Assembly (NCBI RefSeq): GCF_016406125.1
Contig: NZ_CP066339.1
Coordinates: 3,658,001 to 3,722,000, forward strand
Origin: Alicyclobacillus sp. SO9
Lineage (GTDB): Bacteria; Bacillota; Bacilli; Alicyclobacillales; Alicyclobacillaceae
Direction: 5' to 3'
DNA length: 64,000 bases
Position numbers and translations under genes: made by a program
Shown here: positions 53,522 to 61,727 of the stretch, one piece after another
How the letters are laid out: the number at the start of each line of letters is the position of its first letter
Numbering within the stretch: the first letter of the stretch is position 1
Notes under the pieces: model-generated
What the model was told of the DNA's origin: nothing
The model's input: the letters and a program-made list of their open reading frames with translations, nothing else
The model's database searches: none

Positions 53522-54826
53522 TTATTTCCCCTGAATTGCCTTATCTAGGGCTTTAGCAGCCTTTTGAGCAGCCTTTTGCGGCGTGGTGCTTCCAGAGAGA
53601 ATCGGTTGATAAATGTCATTGCTTAAAATCGTATAGTAGTTAGTGGGAGTCAGCCTTGGTGCACGAGCATACTTCATGGATTGCAAAATGACTGGAATGC
53701 GGTCCTGAGGAGTGTGACCGCCTGGTGCGTCAGGTACAGAAATTTGCGACAAGTTCTTCGCGTACTGCTTCACAGGGGGAACAACTTTCCAGTGATTAAT
53801 GGCCTTCAACAAAGCGGCATAAGCCTGGAACACCACATCTTTGTTCTTTTTCGTATGAGCATTGATAGCTAAATTCGCCAAATACAAGAATGTAGCATTT
53901 TGCGATCCTTTTGGCATCGGTGCTATTTTCGCGGTAAACCCTTGAGAATTATAGTTGCCGTCCGCTGCACCGCCGGCAAACATGGCAACCCGACCCTGCC
54001 GATACAAACTCTCAATATTCACATTTGCCAATTGTGCCAAGGGTGGAATGACCTGGTCCTTGCGCATCTGAGCCAGCAACTGAATCCCCTTTACTGCAGC
54101 GGGTTGACTCAAACTACTCTTTGTCAGCCCCTGATTGTAAAAATGTCCGCCTTGGCTCCATACATACATTTCAACAGGCGGCCATCCATTGCTCTGAAGA
54201 AAGCCGTAAATGTGTTTTTTAGCATTAGTCAGAACCTTCGCATCATGGAAGAACTGGGACCATGTCCACCCCGCCTTTGGCATCGGAAGATTGTGAGCCT
54301 GAAACATTTTCGGATTGTAGTACATCACAACAGGCTGTGCAATCCAAGGCAAAGAGTAGTAGTGGCCGTTGTACTTGGCGTTCAGGAGAGAACTTTTATA
54401 GTAGTTGCTTGGATTCGCTACAATGTATTTGCTCTTATACTTCGCTAAATACGAGTCCAAGTTCAACAGCGTTCCATTTTTCTCATATTTCGGAAGATTG
54501 TCATTATTCACATAAAAAATATCGGTCGCAGTGCCGGCAGCCAGTTCTGTGTTCAGCTTCTGACTGTATTTTGAAGGAACATTGATATCCTTTATCTGAA
54601 ACTGACCTTGGTGCTGCTGATTAATCTTCTTGATGAGCCCCAGCAATTGCTTATTTTCCTGTGCACCGCCCCAGGACATAAACGTGACTGTAACCGGTTT
54701 CTTTGAAGCGCTGCTTGTACCATTGGAATTGTTATTGGCTCCGGCAGACCCGTTTCCACAAGCGGTAACCGCTACCATTGAAGAACTTATCACCACTGCT
54801 AAAGAAGCTTTCGACGCAAACTTCAT
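53522..54826 (-). CDS. sugar ABC transporter substrate-binding lipoprotein
   Basis: A 434-residue extracytoplasmic binding protein of family 1. The signal peptide ends in the lipobox VTAC (Cys about 23), followed by a Gly/Asn/Ser linker. TVTFMSWGGAQENKQLLGLI is the first strand, TATDIFYVNNDNLPKY the hinge region. ATG at 54826 follows GGGAGG. It is probably the first structural gene after the regulator. It binds the oligosaccharide that the two permeases import; identity unknown. Confidence 0.95.
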   Translation of the reverse strand: MKFASKASLAVVISSSMVAVTACGNGSAGANNNSNGTSSASKKPVTVTFMSWGGAQENKQLLGLIKKINQQHQGQFQIKDINVPSKYSQKLNTELAAGTATDIFYVNNDNLPKYEKNGTLLNLDSYLAKYKSKYIVANPSNYYKSSLLNAKYNGHYYSLPWIAQPVVMYYNPKMFQAHNLPMPKAGWTWSQFFHDAKVLTNAKKHIYGFLQSNGWPPVEMYVWSQGGHFYNQGLTKSSLSQPAAVKGIQLLAQMRKDQVIPPLAQLANVNIESLYRQGRVAMFAGGAADGNYNSQGFTAKIAPMPKGSQNATFLYLANLAINAHTKKNKDVVFQAYAALLKAINHWKVVPPVKQYAKNLSQISVPDAPGGHTPQDRIPVILQSMKYARAPRLTPTNYYTILSNDIYQPILSGSTTPQKAAQKAAKALDKAIQGK

Positions 54827-54877
54827 GGTTTGACCTCCCTATTTTGTTTATTTGTCACTCTACCGCAAATGCCGCTT

Positions 54878-56065
54878 CTATCCTTCGATAAACATCCCCC
54901 CCTTGTCGAAAACAGTGTCATGGAAAGCCAGGCTTGCTGCACCCACGGCGGCCGAAAACTGTCCCAATGCGGCAGACTCAATCTGAAGATGATTAACAAA
55001 ATCGCCTAAAACTTGAGATCGTGTCGCACTCTGTACAGCCTTGTAGTAAGTATCGTCCTCGGAAACAAATCTACCGCCGATGACAACCATCTCTGGGTTC
55101 AAAACGTTGCAAATACTTCCAATGGCAAACCCAAGGTACTTTCCAGAACGACTCACAACATCCTTGACAACAAGGTTCTCCGCCTTTGTTTCCTGAAGGA
55201 TCTTGTCAATGTTCATGCGCTCACCGAGTTTCTTCTCCAGTTCCACTTCAATGGCGCCGATAGAAGCCATAGCTTCAAGACATCCCGTCTTTCCACAACG
55301 ACACTCTGGACCGTCAATATCCATCAGGATGTGACCAATTTCGCCAGCTCCATTGCGTGCACCTCGATAAACCTGCCCATCCACAACAAGCCCGCCGCCG
55401 ATACCGACATCAACGACGATATAAATAAGGTTTTGCAGTCCCTTACCCGCACCGTACTGAACTTCTCCATACGCTGCTGCGTTTGCGTCCTTCTCCAAAT
55501 AGCATGGAATGCGAAACTCTCTTTCCATCATGCTTTGAAACGGTACATTTCGCCATGAAGGCATGTTTGGGGGAGAAATTATCGACGAACGGTCTGCACT
55601 AATCGGTCCTGGCGTCGCAACACCGATGCCATAGACGTCTTCATAGGTTTTGCCGAGACTAGACAACATTTCATCAATACGGTGCCTTAACTGAGCGATA
55701 GTGTCGTGCGGACCCGTAGTGGTGTCAAACGAGTCGTTGTATGACTTTACAACTTCCCCCTTGAAATTCATTACAACAATCACGATGTTCTCCACCTGAA
55801 CGTCAATGCCAACAAAGTAAAAAGCGGATGCGTTAACGCCGTATTGCAGCGGTTTTCTACCGCCCTTGGAATCCGCGTATCCGTGATTACTTAAGACACC
55901 TTCCTCTTCGAGTTCATCAATGAGTGTGGATACGGTAGCAAAGGTCAACCCGGTGACACGCGCCACCTCTGGCTTCGTCATGACGTTTTCGCTATAAAAC
56001 GTTTTCAATATGGTTAACTTATTCGCATTTTTCACAGACGAGAGATTCTTCACGGTTTCATTCAC
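54878..56065 (-). CDS. ROK-family transcriptional repressor
   Basis: A 395-residue XylR/NagC-type repressor: N-terminal winged helix-turn-helix (about 12-70: TKPEVARVTGLTFATVSTLIDELEEEGV in part) followed by a ROK sugar-binding domain (GIGVATPGP, EKDANAAAYGE, GEIGHI, zinc motif CRCGKTGCLE). It keeps the catalytic-type Asp, so it may bind a sugar strongly or even retain some kinase activity. Start GTG at 56065 has a weak ribosome binding site. It heads the sugar operon and diverges from the secreted enzyme gene; it likely controls both. Confidence 0.92.
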   Translation of the reverse strand: MNETVKNLSSVKNANKLTILKTFYSENVMTKPEVARVTGLTFATVSTLIDELEEEGVLSNHGYADSKGGRKPLQYGVNASAFYFVGIDVQVENIVIVVMNFKGEVVKSYNDSFDTTTGPHDTIAQLRHRIDEMLSSLGKTYEDVYGIGVATPGPISADRSSIISPPNMPSWRNVPFQSMMEREFRIPCYLEKDANAAAYGEVQYGAGKGLQNLIYIVVDVGIGGGLVVDGQVYRGARNGAGEIGHILMDIDGPECRCGKTGCLEAMASIGAIEVELEKKLGERMNIDKILQETKAENLVVKDVVSRSGKYLGFAIGSICNVLNPEMVVIGGRFVSEDDTYYKAVQSATRSQVLGDFVNHLQIESAALGQFSAAVGAASLAFHDTVFDKGGMFIEG

Positions 56066-56089
56066 GGTTTGTCACATCGCTTACTGTAA

Positions 56090-56149
56090 ATTTAGTCCGA
56101 TTACACATTTAGTGCGATTACAAATTTGGTCCGTTGCACATTTCACCGG
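56090..56149. promoter_or_regulatory. triple 17-bp direct repeat upstream of the ROK repressor
   Basis: ATTTAGTCCGATTACAC (56090-56106), ATTTAGTGCGATTACAA (56107-56123) and ATTTGGTCCGTTGCAC (56124-56139), followed by a partial ATTTCACCGG. Starts 25 bases before the repressor's start codon. Likely operator array for ROK autoregulation. Confidence 0.5.
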
Positions 56150-56306
56150 AGAAATAATGCCTGTGCAACATCCCAGAGTTATGTTGAATCTTATTATAAT
56201 AAATATAATAAATAATGCAAGTATTGATTTTATTAAATTTGATGCTAAAAAAGGAACCCGGCAAAGAGCATACTAGCGCCTCAATCAACGAAATTCATTG
56301 CAATAC

Positions 56307-56333
56307 TTGACTTATAATTTTAAGTATTATAAT
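56307..56333 (+). promoter_or_regulatory. probable promoter of the secreted protein gene
   Basis: TTGACT (56307-56312) and TATAAT (56328-56333; 15-base spacing) or TAATAA at 17-base spacing, about 50 bases before the ATG; very AT-rich. The rest of 56150-56384 shows no gene. Confidence 0.5.
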
Positions 56334-56384
56334 AATAGCCATAATATGAATGCCTAGAAATTATTTCAAGGAGGAATGTAAGTT

Positions 56385-58325
56385 ATGCTGAATGGTAAGC
56401 GCTTTCTGGCGTTTGGAGTGACGTCCATACTGTCCATCTCATTAACGCTCACCCCGACAATCGCCCACGCATCAACGAACGGAAAGACGGTATCGAAAGA
56501 ACTTCGTCAAGCCTCACCGTATGTCAACTTATCACACTTAAATTCCCTTCATACGACGGTACCCTATCCGTCATCGCCGCTCCCTCACCACTCTACGGTC
56601 AACCCAGGAACTCCGCTGGATGTATGGTGGGTGTATGCGAATTTGCAATCAAATGGAAAGTATAAAAGAGTGGGTGGCGGAACCTACAATTCCACAGCAA
56701 ATACGTGGGGTCAAGGTGAGGCCGATATAGACGATATAGCCAGAATTTCAGTGGTGTATTTGCGTCACTACCAAATCTATCATGACCGATTCAGCCTTAC
56801 TATGGCGCGTGCCGCTTTACGTACCATCATGTATATGCAAATCAATTCGGGGCCGCATGCGGGGAACTTTGTGAACTGGATTGAACCCAACGGACAGCCA
56901 AATCTCAATCCTGTACCTTCTGAAGACACCGGAAGCACTTTTGACTGGTGGGCTGCTCGAAGTCTGTGGGCCATGTCTGAGGGCTACCACGTGTTTAGAA
57001 GCGTTGACCCCTCTTTTGCAGATGCTCTTCGCACCAGAATGCAGTTAGCCATTCACAGTCTTGGAACTCAAGTATCATCGAAGTACGGGAAATACTATCT
57101 TATCCACGGCTACAAAATGCCTCAGTGGTTGATATCCGATGGGTCGGATGCCTCTTCAGTTGCGATGCTGGGATTAGTCCAGTACTACAAAGATACTCAC
57201 AATTCCACGGCACGAAAAGTCTTGAATGAATTATCCACGGGAGTCATGAAGTCTCAGATTCGTTCTGCACAGAATCAGTGGCCGTATAACGCTCATATGC
57301 CATGGCAGAAATCAATTGATATGTGGGAAGCGTGGGGAAATCGTCAAATCATGGCACTGGCTGAGGCGGGAAAGATTTTAAGAAACCCTCAGTTTATTCA
57401 ATCCGCAGAAAGAGCAGCCAACTCCCTGTATCCGCACATGATTATTTCTTTCGGACCAGACAATGGGTGGCTGCCGGCTCCTGACAACCAAACTCAGATT
57501 TCCTACGGTGCAGAATCCATGATTGACAGCCTGCTGACGTTGGGCAAGGTGACAGGCAACCCTACTTACGCCAAAGAAGCGGGAATTCTCGGCACATGGT
57601 ACGAAGGGAACAATCGTGCTCACACCGTGATGTATCATCCGCGGACTGGGATCACCTTCGACGGAATCAACAACGATAAGACTGTTAATAAAAATTCTGG
57701 AGCAGAGTCGACGCTCACTGGTTTACTAGCGATGATGAACTTGGAGAGCAATCCAATCGCGCGGACGTACCTGCCCTACAACCGGGTCGTCTCCAAAACA
57801 AAGCCGCTCATCGTTGATGGCAGCTCCGGAACGCCTTCTAATGGGGCTTCCATTGCGTCGGCCCCTAATCAATGGTCTGGAGATTTTCTCTGGAGAACTG
57901 GCAGCTTCGGAGTACTGGTCCCAAAAAGTCAACTAGCCTATACTATAACTGTTGCTCACTCAGGGATGTACCTGATTCAGCTTTCTTACGACAAGCAGCA
58001 GCTTCCCGTCGGTAAACTGGGGGTCCGCGTATATGCCGACCACCGTGACATTGGAACAATCAATCAAGGCGGGGCCGGGGTGCAGGGGGGGTCTCCCACA
58101 CCAGATTACTTGTGGATGCACATGCTTACAAAGCCCGTATTTTTTGCAAAGGGAACACATGTCATACGACTTGCTTACGCGGGGGCCAAGGGTCATGAAG
58201 CAAAAATAGACTCAATCATAGTTCAACCGATGATTGAGCGGGAAACACTGCAAAATTCTACGGGCAATTCTGTTACCATGTCCCATAATATGCTGAACGG
58301 TCGGCTCTCCTTTCATTCATGGTAG
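56385..58325 (+). CDS. large secreted protein, probable (alpha/alpha) glycan-active enzyme plus C-terminal beta domain
   Basis: A 646-residue secreted protein with a clear signal peptide (cleavage near AHA-S, residue 30). Residues about 75-450 have the repeating helix pattern of (alpha/alpha)6 barrels, with GEADIDDIARISVVYLRHY, DTGSTFDWWAARSLWAMSEGY, SDGSDASSVAMLGLVQYY and MWEAWGNRQIMALAEAG. Aromatic and acidic residues cluster at helix starts, as in glycoside hydrolases and lyases of this fold. Residues about 480-620 look like a carbohydrate-binding beta-sandwich (GMYLIQLSYDKQQLPVG, GTHVIRLAY). Good RBS AAGGAGG. It diverges from the ROK/ABC/GH130 operon and is the candidate extracellular depolymerase. 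I do not recognise the family. Confidence 0.65.
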   Translation: MLNGKRFLAFGVTSILSISLTLTPTIAHASTNGKTVSKELRQASPYVNLSHLNSLHTTVPYPSSPLPHHSTVNPGTPLDVWWVYANLQSNGKYKRVGGGTYNSTANTWGQGEADIDDIARISVVYLRHYQIYHDRFSLTMARAALRTIMYMQINSGPHAGNFVNWIEPNGQPNLNPVPSEDTGSTFDWWAARSLWAMSEGYHVFRSVDPSFADALRTRMQLAIHSLGTQVSSKYGKYYLIHGYKMPQWLISDGSDASSVAMLGLVQYYKDTHNSTARKVLNELSTGVMKSQIRSAQNQWPYNAHMPWQKSIDMWEAWGNRQIMALAEAGKILRNPQFIQSAERAANSLYPHMIISFGPDNGWLPAPDNQTQISYGAESMIDSLLTLGKVTGNPTYAKEAGILGTWYEGNNRAHTVMYHPRTGITFDGINNDKTVNKNSGAESTLTGLLAMMNLESNPIARTYLPYNRVVSKTKPLIVDGSSGTPSNGASIASAPNQWSGDFLWRTGSFGVLVPKSQLAYTITVAHSGMYLIQLSYDKQQLPVGKLGVRVYADHRDIGTINQGGAGVQGGSPTPDYLWMHMLTKPVFFAKGTHVIRLAYAGAKGHEAKIDSIIVQPMIERETLQNSTGNSVTMSHNMLNGRLSFHSW

Positions 58326-58328
58326 TAG

Positions 58329-58372
58329 TATTGAAGGCGGCTCGAGGTGTTGCACTCGAGCCGCCTTCAATA
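58329..58372. terminator. very strong hairpin between convergent genes
   Basis: TATTGAAGGCGGCTCGAG (58329-58346) / CTCGAGCCGCCTTCAATA (58355-58372), a perfect 18-bp stem with an eight-base loop, four bases after the stop of the secreted protein gene. Confidence 0.8.
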
Positions 58373-58423
58373 GAATGAAGCTACAGAATGAAGCTACAGA
58401 ATGAAGCTACAGAATGAAGCTAC
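58372..58423. repeat. four tandem 13-bp repeats
   Basis: AGAATGAAGCTAC four times exactly: 58372-58384, 58385-58397, 58398-58410, 58411-58423. The last copy includes the stop codon of the minus-strand PAS gene, and the first abuts the hairpin. A variable-number tract produced by slippage is likely. Confidence 0.95.
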
Positions 58424-59109
58424 TTTTCTCCAAAAAAGCGAAGCGGTGACCCTTTTGAATCAGACATATCCCGTTGGGACAACTCTATCAAACGGTTCCA
58501 AGCATCATCAATGGCTTTCGCCTCTTGCAGCAGCAAATCGACAGACACATCGCTGCCTTCCTTTAAAAGCTCCAAAAAACCCCTAATCACGGTCAGAGGG
58601 TTCAATGTCTTGTCCGCCAAGTGTCCAACGAGTTCTCTGAAAATCCCCCATTCCCGGTTCAGGTTCTGCAGTTCCTGAACAAATTTTTTCTCTGTTACTT
58701 CACGCAACATTCCTTGCACAATTTGGTGTCCGCCATATGCCACGGAGGTTGCCATGACTTCAACATCAATTTTTGTTTTATCAAGCTTGAATACTTGAAG
58801 CGATAATGGAGCCATCTCCAGACTCTGGTTTTGCAACTGTGCTATGATCTTCGCTACGACTTGCCGTTCTTCGCATGGTATAAATTCAAACAGGGAATGT
58901 GAAAGCAACTCGTTCTCATCTTTGACTCCAAACAGTTGGACGGCCGCAGGATTGGCGTAAATGAATTGCTCATGACAATGGAGTACAATGGCGTCAGGCG
59001 AATGCTCGACCAGACAGCGGTACATGTGATGAACCTCTCGTAAATGCTTATTAGAATAGAACACTTGGTCAGATAAATGATGCATGTAGTTCATCACCTC
59101 GCTCCGCAT
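58420..59109 (-). CDS. PAS protein with degenerate histidine-kinase dimerisation domain
   Basis: A 229-residue soluble protein. A PAS domain (about 28-140: HSPDAIVLHCHEQFIYANPAAVQLFG in part) is followed by a DHp-like segment. The kinases in this window read IAHEIRNPLT; here the aligned stretch is LADKTLNPLTVIRGFLELL, so the phosphoacceptor His is Asp (166), and the neighbouring Glu is Lys. No ATPase domain follows; the frame ends 60 residues later. It cannot autophosphorylate in the normal way, so it may act as a decoy or dimerisation partner for the sporulation kinases, or as an ATPase-less phosphotransfer relic. Start could be 59109, 59094 or 59085. Confidence 0.8.
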   Translation of the reverse strand: MRSEVMNYMHHLSDQVFYSNKHLREVHHMYRCLVEHSPDAIVLHCHEQFIYANPAAVQLFGVKDENELLSHSLFEFIPCEERQVVAKIIAQLQNQSLEMAPLSLQVFKLDKTKIDVEVMATSVAYGGHQIVQGMLREVTEKKFVQELQNLNREWGIFRELVGHLADKTLNPLTVIRGFLELLKEGSDVSVDLLLQEAKAIDDAWNRLIELSQRDMSDSKGSPLRFFGEK

Positions 59110-59251
59110 TTAGACAAATAGGGGTTTCAGTATCACGGATTCTTACTACGAAACCCGTATTGTAATAGTAACTTGAAACTTCAGTCTAATAGCCATAGGC
59201 AGTATTAATAATGAGTTCTTCTAGATATCTTCTAATCTGTAAAAAATAAAG

Positions 59252-59318
59252 ATCGTCCCGTTGAGTGACCTGCGCTTCACAAATAGAAAGTATGAAGTCG
59301 CAGTACTCAAGGGACGAT
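59252..59318. terminator. long imperfect hairpin downstream of coxL
   Basis: ATCGTCCC (59252-59259) / GGGACGAT (59311-59318), TTGAGT / ACTCAA (59261-59266, 59305-59310), and TGCGCTTCA / TGAAGTCGCA (59271-59279, 59292-59301). On the minus strand it is followed by CTTTATTTTTTA, so it probably ends the molybdenum-hydroxylase operon. The remaining 59110-59414 has no gene. Confidence 0.65.
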
Positions 59319-59414
59319 TAGACACTTTTGTCGTCACTGGTTATGCTGGTTAAATTCTAATGAAACCTGCTATTATCAACTGCAATTGCTGACGCAGCGT
59401 TCTTTTGGCCGGAC

Positions 59415-61727
59415 TCATGTCCGCGAAGTCCACTGCACAACCTGCGCCGGAGTGACAGGAATTTCTGTGACCTCCACCTGAAAAGGGGCAAGGGCGTCAG
59501 AGACCGCATTTGCCAGTGCAGCAGGCGCAGCAATCAAAGAACCTTCGCCCATGCCTTTAAACCCGCCTTCTCCATCAGAAGGCGTCTGTATGTGTTCAAT
59601 TTTCATCCGTGGAACCTCAGTACTGACTGGCAACAGGTAGTCCATCAAAGAGGTGTTGGTCAACTGCCCGTCTGCGTCATACCTCAGTTCCTCCAAAAAT
59701 GCCGAGCCAATTCCCTGCGCAACGCCGCCGTGAATCTGCCCTTCAACAATTGTTGGATTTATCAATGTGCCGCAGTCGTTGACAGCGGCATAATCCAATA
59801 CAGTTACAAGCCCTGTTCTTATGTCCACCTCAACAACGGCAACGTGGGTTCCGTTGGAATACGTTGCACTTCGCTGCGGACGGTATCGTGCTACCACTTC
59901 AAGACCGATTGGCATATCATCGGGCAACCTTGAAACGTCATTATAGGCCGTTCTGGCTAAGTCACGAATCGGAATTCCTCGTGATGGTACGCCTGCCACC
60001 TGTGCTTGCCCGGCTTCTAGTTCAACGTCCTCTTCCGCGGCTTCCAACAGATGAGCGGCTAGTTTCACCAAGCGCTTACGCATTTCCTGACCTGCTCGAA
60101 TCGCTGCACCCCCGCCGATTGCACCGGAACGACTGCCTCCGGTACCGCCTCCAAAGGGTGCGCTGTCTGTGTCTCCGTGAAGTACAACCACATCTTTAAC
60201 ATCCACGCCGATTTGATCGGCGATAATTTGCGCCATGGTGGTTTCATGCCCTTGACCGGAAGGTCCGAGGCCCAACGCTGCCGTCACCGTACCGTTTGGT
60301 TCCATACGAATAGAAGCCGATTCATACGGCGTCGATCCCGCTTCCGAAGACACCCCTGCCGTCGGCTCCACAAATACGCACATTCCAATCCCGAGATACC
60401 TTCCCTGGTTTCGAAGCTCAGCTTGATTCTTACGAAATTCCTCGTAATTCACCAGTTTCAGGGCAGCTTCCATGGATTCCGAATATGAACCGGGATCATA
60501 GAGTTCTCCCGTAGGCGTTTCGTAAGGAAAGTCTTCCTGCTGGATCAAATTTACACGCCTGACATCAGCCGGGTCCATTTTCAGACGCCGAGCTACTGCG
60601 TCCACGACGGCTTCGTGAACCCAGGCACCAACCGGTCCGCCTACGCCTCGATAAGCTCCAACGGGGGTTTTATTGGAGAAAACACAGTCAATTGTAATAG
60701 ATACGTGAGGGACCTTATAGGGACCTGTGAGCATGTCTGTCGCCCATCCTGCTTCACCCACAGCTCCTGGAAAACCTCGGAACGGGTAAGCGCCTGTGTT
60801 ACCAATAACCCTGTCAACAATGGCAATAATGCGGCCGTCATTCTCATAAGCGACTTGTACCTCGTGAATGTTGTCACGGGCGTGCGCGTCACTTTGCATG
60901 CCCTCAGTTCTGTCGCTAATCCACTTGACGGGGCGTTTCAATTTTTGTGACGCGATGGCCGTCACAAAGTACTCTGGATAAAGCATTGCCTTAATTCCAA
61001 ATGCGCCGCCAACCTCAGGCACCACCACCCGCACCTGGTTTTCTGCAAGTCCGAGCAGTTGAGTCAACTGCGTCCGCAGTTCATGTGGAGACTGGTGTGA
61101 GCAATAGAACGTCAGTCGTCCAGACAACGGGTCCGTCATGGCTGCACAAGCCCTTGTTTCCATGGCCACACCCGTTTGACGATTGGTTGTCAGGGTTTGC
61201 GAGAGATGGTTCGGCGCACTGCGAAAAGCTTCCTGAAACCCATCGGTTTCGTGCTCCTTGTGAAAAAATGTGTTGGGCCTGTGGGAAAAAACCCGCCGCG
61301 GCTCTTCGTTGAGCGCCTTGCGGCTGTCGATAACAGGAGCAAGCGGCTGATACTCTATATGCACAAGGTCAGCTGCATCTTCAGCCACGTAGCGGTTCTC
61401 GGCTATGACTGCAACAACAGGCTCGCCGACATAACGTACTTCTCCGTCCGCCAAAACCGGCTGACCCACATCATAAGACTTTGTGTATAAATTTACCGGA
61501 CAATCCTTGGCAGTCAGGACAGCATGTACCCCTGACAGTTTCTGTGCCTGAGATAGATCAATAGAAGAAATTTTAGCGGCAGCTCTGTTGGAGCGAACAA
61601 ATACCATCTCAAGCATACCCTGCACAGCAATGTCATCAAGATAATGACCCTGACCTGACAAAAGGCGGGCATCTTCCAGTCGCGTGACGCGGGCTCCGGT
61701 AAACTGAGGCTTCATCGGTGCACCCAT
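59415..61727 (-). CDS. molybdenum hydroxylase large (Mo-MCD) subunit, CoxL-like
   Basis: A 770-residue catalytic subunit of the xanthine dehydrogenase/CO dehydrogenase family. It has GKxGxY-type GQGHYLDDI, VPEVGGAFGIKAMLYPE (GGxFGxK), SGQGHETTM, AVNDCGTLINPTIVEGQIHGG, and KGMGEGSLIAAPAALANA with the catalytic Glu. The active-site loop is AYRGVGGPVG. True form I CO dehydrogenase has AYxCSFR and form II AYRGAGR, so the substrate is probably not CO but an unidentified aldehyde, purine or N-heterocycle. ATG at 61727 overlaps the previous gene's stop by one base; the longer frame to 61931 is rejected. Confidence 0.9.
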   Translation of the reverse strand: MGAPMKPQFTGARVTRLEDARLLSGQGHYLDDIAVQGMLEMVFVRSNRAAAKISSIDLSQAQKLSGVHAVLTAKDCPVNLYTKSYDVGQPVLADGEVRYVGEPVVAVIAENRYVAEDAADLVHIEYQPLAPVIDSRKALNEEPRRVFSHRPNTFFHKEHETDGFQEAFRSAPNHLSQTLTTNRQTGVAMETRACAAMTDPLSGRLTFYCSHQSPHELRTQLTQLLGLAENQVRVVVPEVGGAFGIKAMLYPEYFVTAIASQKLKRPVKWISDRTEGMQSDAHARDNIHEVQVAYENDGRIIAIVDRVIGNTGAYPFRGFPGAVGEAGWATDMLTGPYKVPHVSITIDCVFSNKTPVGAYRGVGGPVGAWVHEAVVDAVARRLKMDPADVRRVNLIQQEDFPYETPTGELYDPGSYSESMEAALKLVNYEEFRKNQAELRNQGRYLGIGMCVFVEPTAGVSSEAGSTPYESASIRMEPNGTVTAALGLGPSGQGHETTMAQIIADQIGVDVKDVVVLHGDTDSAPFGGGTGGSRSGAIGGGAAIRAGQEMRKRLVKLAAHLLEAAEEDVELEAGQAQVAGVPSRGIPIRDLARTAYNDVSRLPDDMPIGLEVVARYRPQRSATYSNGTHVAVVEVDIRTGLVTVLDYAAVNDCGTLINPTIVEGQIHGGVAQGIGSAFLEELRYDADGQLTNTSLMDYLLPVSTEVPRMKIEHIQTPSDGEGGFKGMGEGSLIAAPAALANAVSDALAPFQVEVTEIPVTPAQVVQWTSRT

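Noticed and set aside
54262-54585. Plus-strand ORFs antisense to the sugar-binding protein gene
   Set aside because: Overlap the conserved binding-protein frame and have no start signals.
59252-59318. Miniature transposable element
   Set aside because: It has a long imperfect inverted repeat but no target-site duplication that I can see and no second copy in the window; terminator is simpler.
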